In this document: positions 17,393 to 27,171 of the stretch, piece by piece
Numbering within the stretch: position 1 is the stretch's first letter
How the letters are laid out: every line of letters begins with the position of its first letter
DNA from: Aureispira sp. CCB-E
Lineage (GTDB): Bacteria > Bacteroidota > Bacteroidia > Chitinophagales > Saprospiraceae
Direction of reading: 5' to 3'
NCBI RefSeq assembly: GCF_031326345.1
Contig: NZ_CP133671.1
Coordinates: forward strand, 3,162,001 to 3,226,000
DNA: 64,000 bases
Notes under the pieces: model-generated
What the model saw: the letters and a program-made list of their open reading frames with translations, nothing else
The model's database searches: none
What the model was told of the DNA's origin: nothing
Translations under genes and position numbers: made by a program

Positions 17393-18689
17393 TTGGAAAA
17401 CTATATCTCTAGGTGAATATTTTGATTTTTCTTCTGGTTTATCTAAAAGTGCAGATCAGTTTGGTTCAGGGTATCCATTTTTATCGTTCAAAGAAGTTTT
17501 TAGAAATTATTTCGTACCTGAATCTTTAGTTTCATTAGTCAATACAACAAAAAAAGAGCGTGAAAAATGTTCTGTTCGAAAGGGAGATATATTTTTAACA
17601 CGAACTAGTGAAACTAATGATGAGTTAGGAATGAGTTGTGTTGCTTTAAAAGATTATCCCAATGCTACATTTAATGGGTTTACAAAACGATTACGCCCTA
17701 AATTTAAAGGTATTGTTGATCCCATTTTTATAGGATTTTATCTAAGAAGCTCTCAGTTTCGTGCTCAAATTTCAGCATATTCTAATTTGTCAACAAGAGC
17801 AAGTTTAAATAACGATATACTTGAACGTCTCAAACTTAATATTCCACCTATTGATGAGCAATTGAAAATAGGTCGAATATTGATGAATTATACAAATTTA
17901 ATCGAAAACAACAATCAACGCATCCAACTCTTAGAAGAGATGGCAGCAGAGATTTACAAGGAGTGGTTTGTGCGCTTTCGTTTTCCTGGGTATGAATCGG
18001 CTACTTTTGTGGATCAAGAAGGGAAGGAGGTGCCACATGGTACGGATGGGGCTTTGCCTTTGGGCTGGGAAATTCAAAGAGTTAAAGATTTTGGTAAAAT
18101 AGTAACAGGTAAAACACCATCTAAAAAAGATGACTCAAATTTTAATGGAGATATTCCTTTTATAAAAACTCCTGACATGAAACAGGGAATGTTTCTTTCA
18201 ACTACAGAAGAAACATTATCAAAAAAAGGAGCAAATAGCCAATCAAGTCAATATATTCCTAAACACTCAATTGTTGTTAGCTGTATAGGTACAGTGGGAA
18301 AGGTTGGGATTTCGACTAAATTAAGTCAAACAAATCAACAGATTAATTCAGTTATTCTAAAAAGAAAAATGATGTTAGAGTATTTGTATTATACTTTAAT
18401 TAGAATGAAACCAATGATAGAAAGTTATTCAGCAACAGGAGCTACTATGGCTAATCTTAGTAAATCAAAATTTGAGAACTTAAAAGCTGTTAAACCTAAT
18501 CAAGAAGTAATAGAAAAGTTTCATGAGGTAGCTAACCCTATGTTTCTTGAAATTAAAATACTTCAACAAAAAAACGAAACCCTCCAACAAACAAGAGACC
18601 TATTACTACCCAGACTAATCAGCGGAAAACTAAGCGTAGAAAACCTAACCTTATCAACACTAGAAGCAGCAAGCACCGTGAGCAGTTAA
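17385..18689 (+). CDS. hsdS: Type I restriction specificity subunit, HsdS
   Basis: 434 residues with two target-recognition domains (about 1-150 and 220-380), each followed by a conserved helix ('IDEQLKIGRILMNYTNLIENNNQRI' type near 160-185 and the 'KNETLQQTRDLLLPRLISGKL' type near 400-415). The two domains read the two halves of a bipartite DNA site. Both are complete, so the subunit should be functional. Located between hsdM and hsdR in one operon. Confidence 0.93.
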   Translation: MANWKTISLGEYFDFSSGLSKSADQFGSGYPFLSFKEVFRNYFVPESLVSLVNTTKKEREKCSVRKGDIFLTRTSETNDELGMSCVALKDYPNATFNGFTKRLRPKFKGIVDPIFIGFYLRSSQFRAQISAYSNLSTRASLNNDILERLKLNIPPIDEQLKIGRILMNYTNLIENNNQRIQLLEEMAAEIYKEWFVRFRFPGYESATFVDQEGKEVPHGTDGALPLGWEIQRVKDFGKIVTGKTPSKKDDSNFNGDIPFIKTPDMKQGMFLSTTEETLSKKGANSQSSQYIPKHSIVVSCIGTVGKVGISTKLSQTNQQINSVILKRKMMLEYLYYTLIRMKPMIESYSATGATMANLSKSKFENLKAVKPNQEVIEKFHEVANPMFLEIKILQQKNETLQQTRDLLLPRLISGKLSVENLTLSTLEAASTVSS

Positions 18690-18721
18690 GAACCAACAGT
18701 AGACCCTAAAAAAGCAACAAC

Positions 18722-21700
18722 ATGGCATTTATCAACGAATCGCATATTGAAGAAGCAGACGTCAATTTATTTGTAAAAGGCTTGGGCTATCAGCATATAG
18801 ATGCTTGGGAAAAGCAATTGATTGGGCGCAAGCACTTAAAAAATGTCGTGTTAACAGATCGCTTAAAGAAACAGTTGATTAAATTGAATCCAGTTTTGCC
18901 AATGGATTGTATTGAAACAGCGGTTGAGGAATTGAGCAAGAGCCGAGCGAAGTTGACGCCAGTAGTTGCCAATAAAGAAGTTTATGAACTGATAAAAGGA
19001 GGCGTACCTGTTACGTATAAGAACAAAGAAGGGAGGGAAGAAAACGACTATGTGAAAGTCTTGGATTTTGAACAGCCTTCCAACAATGATTTTGTGGTGG
19101 TCACTCAATTGAGCATAGAATACCAACGCACCGAAAACATTACTCGTAGACCCGACCTGTTGTTGTATGTGAACGGCTTGCCCTTGGTGATGATTGAGTT
19201 GAAGAATGCTACAGAAAAAGTCAAACTAGGGTTTGATAAGAATCTCAACGATTATAAACGAGACATTCCACAACTGTTTTGGTACAATCTATTTGTCGGC
19301 ATATCGAATGGCATCCAAACCCGTGTAGGGGCTTTTAGTGCAACTTGGGAACATTTCTTCTCTTGGGTAAAACTAGAAGATACAACGGTTGCCAATGAAC
19401 AACCAACTCGAAAGGAAATCGAAGCAGAGAGCGAAAAGAGTGGAAACCATTTAACCTTGCAATTGTTTTGTGAGGGCTTGTGCCGAAAGGATAAACTGTT
19501 AGATTACTTTGAGAACTTTGTTTTGTATCATAACAACAAAGTAAAAATCATTGCCAAAAACCATCAATTTCTAGGGGTTAACAATGCGATTGAATCTTTT
19601 AAAAATCGAGCAGGAAAGAAAGGAAAGCTAGGCGTATTTTGGCATACCCAAGGTTCAGGAAAATCTTATTCCATGATTTTCTTTACTCGAAAAGTAGAAC
19701 GAAAAGTACAAGGAAATTGGTCCTTTCTCATTATCACAGACCGTAAAGATTTAGACGATCAAATCTATCGTAACTTTTTAGAGACAGAAACCATCCATGA
19801 ATTAGATCAAAAAAAGAAAAGCCATTATCGCCCTAGCTCCAGGGCGGAATTACAAGAATACTTGCAATCCAATCGAAGCCATGTTTTTTCACTCATACAC
19901 AAGTTTGGCATTGAAAAAGGAAAAAGTTATCCCAAACTAACGGATCGAGACAATTGGATTGTCATTATAGATGAAGCTCATCGAACACAATACAAAGGCT
20001 ATGGCGAGAACCTACGTATTGCCATTCCCAATGCCCAATTTATGGCCTTTACAGGAACACCTTTGTTGAGCAATGAATTAACCAAAGATTGGTTTGGACC
20101 TTATGTATCCGAATACAACTTTGCGCAAAGTATTGAAGATGGAGCAACGGTTCCTTTGTTCTATAAAAAGTCAGTTCCTCAAGTTGAGCAAATCAACGAG
20201 GATATGGTTGGCGAAGCTGCTCAAATCTTAGAGGAAGAAAACCTAACAGAGGAGCAACAAAAACGCTTGGATCGAGAATATTCTACCTTATTGGAGATTG
20301 TAAGAAGAAAAGATCGTTTGAAAGAAATTGCCTTACACATTGTGCAGCATTTTCCTTATCGTTTGGATGTAGACGATGACAATGGTGCAAGAAAGCCCAT
20401 GAAGGCAATGGTGGTTTGTATTGATAAATTTACAGCCGTTCAAATGTATGAATTGGTGCAAGAAGCATTGGAAGAAGAGTTAAAGAAATTACACAGAAAA
20501 AGCAAACAAACCCAAGATCCAGCAGAAAAAAGCCGTTATAAGCGAGCCATTGACTTTATGAAGGAAACTCGTATGGCAGCCGTTATCAGCCAAGAAGGAA
20601 CGGATAAGGAAGAAAGGGAGAAGTTTGAAAAGAAGGGTTTAAACATAACAAAACATCGTCAACTCATGGATCATCCAGATGAGGATGGTCGCAACATAGA
20701 AGATTATTTTAAAGATCCCAATAATACGTATCGAATTGTTTTTGTAACAGCTATGTGGTTAACGGGTTTTGATGCGCCTTCTGTATCTACCTTATATTTG
20801 GATAAACCAATGCAAAATCATGGTTTAATGCAAGCTATTGCTAGAGCCAATCGAGTGATTGAGGGAAAGAAAAATGGTTTAATTGTAGATTATTTTGGTG
20901 TCTTTAGAAACCTGAAGAAAGCCTTAGCGGATTATGCGGAAGGTTCAAAAGGCAAAGGCAAAGGGGGAGCGGATGAATTTCCTGTAAAGGAGTTTGAAGA
21001 ATTGTTGGATTTATTAAGGGAAGCTATTGCTCAAGCTAAAGCCTATTGTAAAGAATTGGCAATTGATTTGGATGCTATTTTAGATCTGAAAGAAAAGAGT
21101 TTTAAAGAGATTGAATTGTTCCAAGATGCTGCTAACATTATCCTGGAGCGAGATGAATATCGTAAGCAATTGGGCTTATTTGTGAATACTATTGTTGGGC
21201 TTTATGATTCTTCGAAACCTGATATATACGATTATCCTGAAATTAAACGAGAGAAGGAAGTTTTGGAGTATTTGCGTAAGGTGGTTGATCGACAGGTGGA
21301 TCAGGATGATGCGATTGAACGGGCGAAGGGAAAGCTAGATGTTTTGTTAGATCGTAGTATTGGGAGTATGGGCGACCTAAGAGAACAATCCTATGAATAT
21401 ACGATTAATTCTTCTAAGCAAATAGACTTGAGTCGTTTGGACTTTGCGCAGCTCCGTGCTGAATTTCCTGAAAAGAAACATCAGAATATTCAGTTTGCTG
21501 ATTTGCGAGAGTTGATGGAAAAGAAACTCAAGCAAATGATTGGACAAAACAAAACTAGAGGAACTTTTTTGGATCGCTTTGAACGTTTGATTGAAGAGTA
21601 TAATTCAGGTAGTTTGTCGATTGAGCGTGCCTACGAAGAATTGATACAGCAAGCTGAGCGTTTATCGGAAGAAGAACAACGAGCGGCTAAAAATGATATG

Positions 21701-22006
21701 TCTGAGAGTCAGTTGGAGTTGTTTGACTTGTTGAAAAAGGAGAAGTTAACGAAGAAGGAGGAACAAGAGGTGAAGTTGGCTGCAAAAGAATTATTGGATG
21801 TGTTGTTTGATGCTAAAAATAAGATTTTAATTCAGGAATGGCATAAAGAAAAAGCTACACAGAGCAAGGTGAAGGGAACGATTAATAGAATACTTGGGGA
21901 TAGATTGCCAGATTCTTATGATCGCCAAATCTTTGGGGAAAAACTGGATGTTGTTTTTCAGCATTTTTATAGCTTGGCAGAGCTTGGACGTGGGTTTGCT
22001 GCTTGA
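18722..22006 (+). CDS. hsdR: Type I restriction endonuclease/translocase, HsdR
   Basis: 1094 residues, normal length. N-terminal nuclease: 'RRPDLLLYVNG' and 'IELKN' (about residues 140-162). SF2 translocase: Walker A 'QGSGKSYSM' near 311, 'DEAH' near 417, 'FTGTPL' near 445, and 'RANRVIEGKKNGLIVDYFG' late motif near 715. C-terminal helical region contacts the methyltransferase core. Starts 32 bases after hsdS. With hsdM and hsdS it forms a complete ATP-dependent restriction system. Confidence 0.95.
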   Translation: MAFINESHIEEADVNLFVKGLGYQHIDAWEKQLIGRKHLKNVVLTDRLKKQLIKLNPVLPMDCIETAVEELSKSRAKLTPVVANKEVYELIKGGVPVTYKNKEGREENDYVKVLDFEQPSNNDFVVVTQLSIEYQRTENITRRPDLLLYVNGLPLVMIELKNATEKVKLGFDKNLNDYKRDIPQLFWYNLFVGISNGIQTRVGAFSATWEHFFSWVKLEDTTVANEQPTRKEIEAESEKSGNHLTLQLFCEGLCRKDKLLDYFENFVLYHNNKVKIIAKNHQFLGVNNAIESFKNRAGKKGKLGVFWHTQGSGKSYSMIFFTRKVERKVQGNWSFLIITDRKDLDDQIYRNFLETETIHELDQKKKSHYRPSSRAELQEYLQSNRSHVFSLIHKFGIEKGKSYPKLTDRDNWIVIIDEAHRTQYKGYGENLRIAIPNAQFMAFTGTPLLSNELTKDWFGPYVSEYNFAQSIEDGATVPLFYKKSVPQVEQINEDMVGEAAQILEEENLTEEQQKRLDREYSTLLEIVRRKDRLKEIALHIVQHFPYRLDVDDDNGARKPMKAMVVCIDKFTAVQMYELVQEALEEELKKLHRKSKQTQDPAEKSRYKRAIDFMKETRMAAVISQEGTDKEEREKFEKKGLNITKHRQLMDHPDEDGRNIEDYFKDPNNTYRIVFVTAMWLTGFDAPSVSTLYLDKPMQNHGLMQAIARANRVIEGKKNGLIVDYFGVFRNLKKALADYAEGSKGKGKGGADEFPVKEFEELLDLLREAIAQAKAYCKELAIDLDAILDLKEKSFKEIELFQDAANIILERDEYRKQLGLFVNTIVGLYDSSKPDIYDYPEIKREKEVLEYLRKVVDRQVDQDDAIERAKGKLDVLLDRSIGSMGDLREQSYEYTINSSKQIDLSRLDFAQLRAEFPEKKHQNIQFADLRELMEKKLKQMIGQNKTRGTFLDRFERLIEEYNSGSLSIERAYEELIQQAERLSEEEQRAAKNDMSESQLELFDLLKKEKLTKKEEQEVKLAAKELLDVLFDAKNKILIQEWHKEKATQSKVKGTINRILGDRLPDSYDRQIFGEKLDVVFQHFYSLAELGRGFAA

Positions 22007-22039
22007 TGATTTTTTTGTAACAAATGAAAATATAAGACA

Positions 22040-23002
22040 ATGACAATAAAAGAAGCTACCTTAAAAAGCTTAGAAGATATTAAGGGGTTGGCTAATTCTA
22101 ATGAGGTGTATCAACATATAGTTGCTCATAATTACTATGTTTTTGGAGCCAAAACGCCTGTTTCTACGGTTTCAGCTGAGTTGGGAGATTTTATTAGAAA
22201 AAAGGATAGTAGAGTGAAACGTATCAAAGGAAGTGGAGGTGTTTTTTCATATTATTTAACTAAACATGAGCAGGAGATAGGAGCAGCTGTATTGACACAA
22301 ATAGCACCTCAGAAAACGAATTCAAAAAAAACGTTCAAAGAACGTGATTTGCATAAGTTGTTGAGTACTTATTTAGAAAGTAAAGGAACTTATTCAAAAA
22401 CCATTTTTCATGAACTATCTAGGAGTACCAAAGATAGTAATCAAAAGTGGATACATCCTGATATGGTAGGTATTAGTTTTTTGAAATTGCAAACGAAAGA
22501 AAGTCAAACTCTACTGAAGGCCGTTAAGCAGGAAGATACTTTTAAAATGAGTTCTTATGAGTTGAAGAAAGAGATCAATACAGATTATGAATTGAAAAAA
22601 TCTTTCTTTCAGGCGGTGTCTAATTCTAGTTGGGCTCATTATGGTTACTTAGTTGCTTTTGAGATTGGAGATAGTTTGTTAGAAGAAATTGAACGACTAA
22701 GTCAGTCGTTTGGTATAGGAGTAATTGAACTGAAAGCAAATCCTTATGAAAGTGAAATTTTATATCCGTCTCGTTATAAAGAACTAGATTTTAAAACAGT
22801 AGATAAATTATGTAATATTAATTCAGATTTTAGGGTATTTGTTGAAAAGACAGAGAAACTTTTAACAGCGCATGATCGTTATGTAGATTCAACCGAGCGT
22901 GAATTGGTGGATTTCTGCGATTCTTACTTTAAGAATGACTCAGAGATTGACCAGTATTGTAAGGAAAAGCATATTCCAATAGATACTTTAGATGAGATTT
23001 AA
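22040..23002 (+). CDS. HARE-HTH protein, HrgA-like (COG2958-type)
   Basis: 320 residues. The first ~80 residues fit a HARE-type winged helix (S-N-E-V-Y-Q-H-I, then I-R-K-K-D-S-R-V-K, then G-G-V-F-S-Y-Y). The rest resembles the HrgA/COG2958 proteins found next to restriction genes; a late 'HYGYLVAFEIGDSL...IGVIEL' section could be a degenerate restriction-endonuclease-like fold. It lies 33 bases after hsdR on the same strand, so it is probably an accessory of the type I operon. Assignment is from recognition of the pattern, not a search. Confidence 0.6.
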   Translation: MTIKEATLKSLEDIKGLANSNEVYQHIVAHNYYVFGAKTPVSTVSAELGDFIRKKDSRVKRIKGSGGVFSYYLTKHEQEIGAAVLTQIAPQKTNSKKTFKERDLHKLLSTYLESKGTYSKTIFHELSRSTKDSNQKWIHPDMVGISFLKLQTKESQTLLKAVKQEDTFKMSSYELKKEINTDYELKKSFFQAVSNSSWAHYGYLVAFEIGDSLLEEIERLSQSFGIGVIELKANPYESEILYPSRYKELDFKTVDKLCNINSDFRVFVEKTEKLLTAHDRYVDSTERELVDFCDSYFKNDSEIDQYCKEKHIPIDTLDEI

Positions 23003-23020
23003 CCAACAAACTACTAAACC

Positions 23021-23887
23021 ATGAATATCCCAGAAGATTACATCGAATTTCTGCATTGGGTCAAGGAAATCACAGAAACATTTTGGAGCAAGGATCCTGT
23101 TCCTCAAGAAGAAGGAGTAAGCCCAGAGGAGTGGGTGAGAGGAGCAAAGTGGATTGGACTAGAGGAAGAAGAAATTGATGCCATTGAGGAAAAATATCAA
23201 ATCAAGTTTACCAAAGAACATCGAGCTTTTTTAAATATTCTACATACGATTGATAAAAAGGAACCCATTGAGTGTTACGATGACAATGATGAAGTCTATT
23301 ATATTGAGAAGTCTTTTTTTTATAACTGGAAAACAGATGATGATGAGCTGAATTATCGTTTTGAGTGGGTTTTTGAAACGATACTTCAAGATGTATTGGG
23401 TGTTAATCAGACTTGGCTAAAATCATGGGGTAAAGAGCGCCCTAAATCTGATGATACAAAAAAGGAGATTTTTTCGAACTGGTTGAAACAAGCGCCAAAA
23501 TTGATTCCTATACATGCACATCGTTTTGTGGTTAGCGAACCATCTAATTCTGACAATCCTGTATTATCGGTTTGCGGTTCAGATATTATTGTATATGGGT
23601 GGGGGATGAGGCATTACTTGATAAATGAATTGGGTGGACATTTGGAACTGATGTATTGGGAGTATGATGAGGAATTTGATTGTTGGAGTGTAGAGCCTAA
23701 AGAAGAACTAGAAAATTTGTACAAGTTAGAGTATGCTACTGCAAAGGATAAAACGATTCCTTTTTGGGAAGAGATGATTTTATATTGGAGTACTGGTTGG
23801 TCTAGTTTTGGGCGGGAATGTCCTTATCATACTAAAGGAGAGGTAGATCCTATTGTTAGTGCTTTTGTTGCTGAAGATGAGGAGTGA
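23021..23887 (+). CDS. SMI1/KNR4 (SUKH)-like protein
   Basis: 288 residues, acidic, cytoplasmic. The phrase 'WIGLEEEEIDAIEEKYQIKFTKEHRAFLNILHTI' near residues 46-80 is the start of a SUKH fold (I-x-x-x-E-x-x-x-x-x-x-L-P/T-x-x-Y/H-x-x-F-L). The central 'SDIIVYGWGMRHYL' section fits the later strands, though the protein is longer than a simple SUKH immunity protein. SUKH proteins commonly neutralise nuclease toxins. Here it is an orphan 18 bases downstream of the HrgA-like gene. Confidence 0.6.
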   Translation: MNIPEDYIEFLHWVKEITETFWSKDPVPQEEGVSPEEWVRGAKWIGLEEEEIDAIEEKYQIKFTKEHRAFLNILHTIDKKEPIECYDDNDEVYYIEKSFFYNWKTDDDELNYRFEWVFETILQDVLGVNQTWLKSWGKERPKSDDTKKEIFSNWLKQAPKLIPIHAHRFVVSEPSNSDNPVLSVCGSDIIVYGWGMRHYLINELGGHLELMYWEYDEEFDCWSVEPKEELENLYKLEYATAKDKTIPFWEEMILYWSTGWSSFGRECPYHTKGEVDPIVSAFVAEDEE

Positions 23888-23923
23888 GAATTCTTAAAAT
23901 CTATTGATTTATTATAACCTATC

Positions 23924-24087
23924 ATTACTCCGTTGAAAAATCGTATTAGTTTGATTATCAGTAAGATGTACTTTTGTTGGTTTTTGTACTAAAAGACTGA
24001 TAATTAAACTAATGCAAGATGCTTTTTTACGTTTTTACTTCGTGAGCCTGCGGGTTCGTAGGAAAACTAAAAAATCAACGGAGTATT
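23924..24087. repeat. Nested palindromic element between cargo genes
   Basis: Outer arms ATTACTCCGTTGA (23924-23936) and TCAACGGAGTATT (24075-24087); inner arms TATTAGTTTGATTATCAGT (23944-23962) and ACTGATAATTAAACTAATG (23996-24014). Together they could fold nearly the entire 164 bp. No gene inside. Confidence 0.65.
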
Positions 24088-24101
24088 AAACCTATTGAAC
24101 C

Positions 24102-25538
24102 ATGAAATATTTAGTATGCTGTATTGTTCTTTTCTTTTCGTTTAGAAGTAGTGGGCAAGTCGAAATAGATGAAACTAACTTTTGGAAAGTTAGAGATTAT
24201 GCTGTTTATATAAAACACCTAATAGAGAAAGAAGATAAGGTGAAATTGTGGAAAGCATTAAAAGTCATCAAGCCATCAAGCCTTGAAAAGACAGTTGTTA
24301 ATTTATTTCTTGATGATGAAATTTATAAAGAAAAAGGTGTTTATATAATACCAGATATTGCATTGACAAGTACTGAAAATGTGTTTAAAATTAATATCTA
24401 TGCATCTAAATTTTTAGAAGATTCCATAAAAGGAGATAGGGCGAAACTTTATTTTAATATATCTATGCGAGCTGTTTATAATCGTAAGACAGATCGAGTA
24501 AGAATATTAGATGGTGAATTGTTGTCTTCAAAAATAGATATAGAACGCTGGTGGTATAAACAGATGGCAAGTTATCGAGATACGATTAGTGGAAGGCAAA
24601 AAATTTATAAGCAATTTAAACTCCCATCGCCGCCACCAATTCCTCCTCCATTAGGTATGTTTATTGCTAAAAAAAGAGACTATCGTAGATTTTTAGAAGA
24701 AGGAGAGAAAAAGATAGAAATGACCTATCAAAAGATGACTTCTCAGACTAAGGAAGGAGCATACATTGTTAGAACATTTTATCCAGAGAAAGAGCAAATT
24801 ACAGCGTTGGTTACTTATAAAACTGGGAATTGTGAGTTGAAAAATGGAACCTACCAAACTTGGTTTGATAATGGAAATAAAAAGGTAGAGGGGCATTATG
24901 ATAATGATAAAGAAACGGGGGATTGGAAATACTATCGTCATAATGGAACATTAAGTTCAGAAGGGGGCTGTAAGGAAGGAAAGTATCATGGGAAATGGAA
25001 AAATTATGATTATAAAGGACGTTTGAAAAATGAATTAGTTTGGGTTGATGACCTTAGAGAGGGGGCTTTTACAGAATATGATACATTAGGAAATATTATT
25101 AATAATGGTGTTTACAAAGCCGATACTATTTTTGAACAAACAAAAGTAGTCGAGGAAAGATCTGTACAGCCATTAGAGAGTGGTACAATCTATACTATTG
25201 TTGAAGAAATGCCTTATTTGAAACAATTTGAGCATATAGAGGATATAGTGGAACGTAAGAAAAAATCAGATCGGTTTTTATTAGAACACATTTATCAACA
25301 TATTATCTATCCTGATTTTGCTAGAGAAGAAGGAATAGAAGGCAAAGTAATCATTAATTTTACAATTTATGAGGATGGTAGCCTTAGAGATATTGTCGTC
25401 ATCTCTGGCGTTTGTGAAGTAATTGAAAAAGAATGTTTGAGAATTGTGGAGACAATTCCAGCTTGGAATCCTGGGAAACAAGATGGAAAAGCTGTTCGAG
25501 TGAAATATTATTTGCCAATACGATTTAAATTAAACTAA
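24102..25538 (+). CDS. Secreted MORN-repeat protein with TonB C-terminal domain
   Basis: 478 residues. Signal peptide (to about residue 18, S-S-G-Q). A Pro-rich patch 'SPPPIPPPLG' lies near 180. Four MORN-variant repeats of the YwqK type ('G.Y..W..NG.K..EG.Y..' spacing, about 245-345) follow. The last ~85 residues are a TonB C-terminal-like domain ('YPDFAREEGIEGKVIINFTIYEDGSL', 'AWNPGKQDGKAVRVKYYLPIRFKL'). Such chimeras are common in Bacteroidota and probably act at the cell envelope. The 268-bp GH19 repeat begins at the base after its stop. Confidence 0.7.
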   Translation: MKYLVCCIVLFFSFRSSGQVEIDETNFWKVRDYAVYIKHLIEKEDKVKLWKALKVIKPSSLEKTVVNLFLDDEIYKEKGVYIIPDIALTSTENVFKINIYASKFLEDSIKGDRAKLYFNISMRAVYNRKTDRVRILDGELLSSKIDIERWWYKQMASYRDTISGRQKIYKQFKLPSPPPIPPPLGMFIAKKRDYRRFLEEGEKKIEMTYQKMTSQTKEGAYIVRTFYPEKEQITALVTYKTGNCELKNGTYQTWFDNGNKKVEGHYDNDKETGDWKYYRHNGTLSSEGGCKEGKYHGKWKNYDYKGRLKNELVWVDDLREGAFTEYDTLGNIINNGVYKADTIFEQTKVVEERSVQPLESGTIYTIVEEMPYLKQFEHIEDIVERKKKSDRFLLEHIYQHIIYPDFAREEGIEGKVIINFTIYEDGSLRDIVVISGVCEVIEKECLRIVETIPAWNPGKQDGKAVRVKYYLPIRFKLN

Positions 25539-25802
25539 CAACTTCCCATACTCAGCAATCTTCCCAGCTCGATCCAAACGATTGACCACCTGCCTCGCCT
25601 TATAAAAGTCCTGGTTTTGCGGATTAATAAAATCCTTCAAAGCAAGCCCCGTAAAAGAACCCTGCATCATGCCATAGACCAAAATACGAGCCGCATAAGT
25701 TGGCTGCAGTGCTAGATCAGGTTGGTTGACAAAATCCACCCGAAAGACACGAGCCATCTTTTGATAATTCTCCTTCCAAGTCAATTGAACAAAACCCCGT
25801 CC
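25530..25802 (-). pseudogene. Truncated GH19 lysozyme/chitinase-like gene (3' part only)
   Basis: The frame encodes the last ~85 residues of the GH19 protein found intact at 27172-27795, from 'QLTWKENYQ' to 'AEYGKL', with a few changes. The catalytic half is absent. It ends in a stop created in the neighbouring gene's end. It is a duplicated remnant left by cargo insertion at the GH19 locus. Confidence 0.85.
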
Positions 25803-25806
25803 AAAA
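25539..25806. repeat. 268-bp direct repeat, copy 1 (partner 27193-27460)
   Basis: Ungapped, roughly 95% identical to 27193-27460. It flanks the WG-repeat cargo gene, with the intact GH19 gene on the other side. Confidence 0.92.
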
Positions 25807-25970
25807 GTAGTTTGGGAACACTTACAAGTGGCGACAGGAATAAAAAATATACAGAGAGTGTACGTAATAGATTAGGCAATAATAAAGCAAAAGATAATCG
25901 ATATACACCAGATAAAGTTAAGCGAAGAGCTATTGGTGAAGCATTAAAAACAGGAAAAGCAACATATTAG
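25807..25970 (+). pseudogene. C-terminal remnant of a larger protein (possible toxin tip)
   Basis: An open frame with no start of its own, entered from the antisense of the GH19 repeat, encodes ~54 basic residues: 'SSLGTLTSGDRNKKY', 'SVRNRLGNNKAKDNRY', 'VKRRAIGEALKTGKATY'. It ends 8 bases before the lipoprotein gene. Short polar C-termini directly before a putative immunity gene are typical of polymorphic toxin tips, but the rest of the protein is missing. Low certainty. Confidence 0.3.
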
Positions 25971-25978
25971 AATAAAAA

Positions 25979-27103
25979 ATGATCTCTAAAAAAAATAGTA
26001 GCTACATAGTTGTTTTATTAGTCATTTTGTTAGGTTGTCAACGAGCCTTGGATAAAGTAGAGGATAATAGTTATCTATTTATATTCCCATTTAAAGATTC
26101 TACAGGACTATATGGATATATGAATAATAAAGGGGAAACAATCGTAGAACCACAATTTAAGCACGCTAATTATTTTACAGAAGGTATCGCTTCTGTCGTT
26201 AAAGATAGTCTATATGGTTATATAAAGTTAAATGGAGAATGGAAAATTAAACCTACTTTTAGGCATGCTAAGCCGTTTTTTAATGGATATGCAATTGTAG
26301 ATCTAGCTGACTCTATGGGTATTTCTAAAGAGTACCTAATTTCAAAGCAAGGGAATGTTGTATATGAAAAACCTAAATCGTTAAGAAAGGTACTTAAAGG
26401 AGGTTTATTTGTCTGTTTAGAAAATGGTAACTCTATTATATTGAATGTATTAGGTGATACAGTTAAGGTTGTTAGAGAAGGGGTTCTTTATGCTTCTACT
26501 AAAGAGAATATGTTTTTTTATACAGATTCAGGAATGGTTCAGCTTCATATTTCTACCAATAATCTTAAGCCCCTTGATTCATTTGATTATATAGGTCCGT
26601 TTAGTGATGGAATAGCAACTGCTATTAAAAATGGAAAGAATATTGTCATTGATGAGAATTTAGCAACTGTTTTTGTCATTCCTCCAGAACATAGAGGTTT
26701 GGATGAATGTAAAGAATCTAGAATAGGTTTTTCTAAAGATAAGAATAATAGAGTCTATAGTGGATTCTTGAATGAAAAGGGAGAGGTTGTGATTCCTCCA
26801 ATTTATCGTTCTGTACTTTTTTTTAGCGAAGGAGTTGCAGGAGCTTCTATTCAAAGCTCTAAGGGTGAGGTCTGGGGTTTTATAGATACATTAGGGAAGT
26901 GGTGTGTTGAGCCTCAGTTTGATGAAATTTGGGATAGTTATTGTAATGGGCTTGCTATTGTGAAAAAGGATGGGGATTGGGGATATGTTAATAAACAAGG
27001 GATATGGGTTAAGAGGTGTAAGTTAGGTGAAAAGTGGGAAGATGTTATTGCTACAAGTAGATTTGATTACTTATATTCTACGACCTGTAATTGTAGGTTT
27101 TAA
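25979..27103 (+). CDS. WG-repeat lipoprotein
   Basis: 374 residues. Lipoprotein signal with lipobox L-L-G-C (Cys near residue 20). At least five WG/KWG repeats of the form 'G-x-Y/W-G-Y/F-I/V-N/D-x-x-G-x-W/x-V-x-x-P-x-F/Y' are spread through the mature part (for example 'LYGYMNNKGETIVEPQF', 'VWGFIDTLGKWCVEPQF', 'DWGYVNKQGIWV'). WG-repeat proteins are surface or periplasmic binding proteins of unsettled function in Bacteroidota. It is the only complete gene between the two 268-bp repeats. Confidence 0.8.
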   Translation: MISKKNSSYIVVLLVILLGCQRALDKVEDNSYLFIFPFKDSTGLYGYMNNKGETIVEPQFKHANYFTEGIASVVKDSLYGYIKLNGEWKIKPTFRHAKPFFNGYAIVDLADSMGISKEYLISKQGNVVYEKPKSLRKVLKGGLFVCLENGNSIILNVLGDTVKVVREGVLYASTKENMFFYTDSGMVQLHISTNNLKPLDSFDYIGPFSDGIATAIKNGKNIVIDENLATVFVIPPEHRGLDECKESRIGFSKDKNNRVYSGFLNEKGEVVIPPIYRSVLFFSEGVAGASIQSSKGEVWGFIDTLGKWCVEPQFDEIWDSYCNGLAIVKKDGDWGYVNKQGIWVKRCKLGEKWEDVIATSRFDYLYSTTCNCRF

Positions 27104-27171
27104 TATTTTAAAGTAACCGTTAGAAGGATATTATTGTATGATTCCTAGAGTTAGGAAGTTAAGAACGAATA

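Noticed and set aside
25530-25802. A separate small functional hydrolase gene
   Set aside because: It is a truncated copy of the GH19 gene without the catalytic residues.
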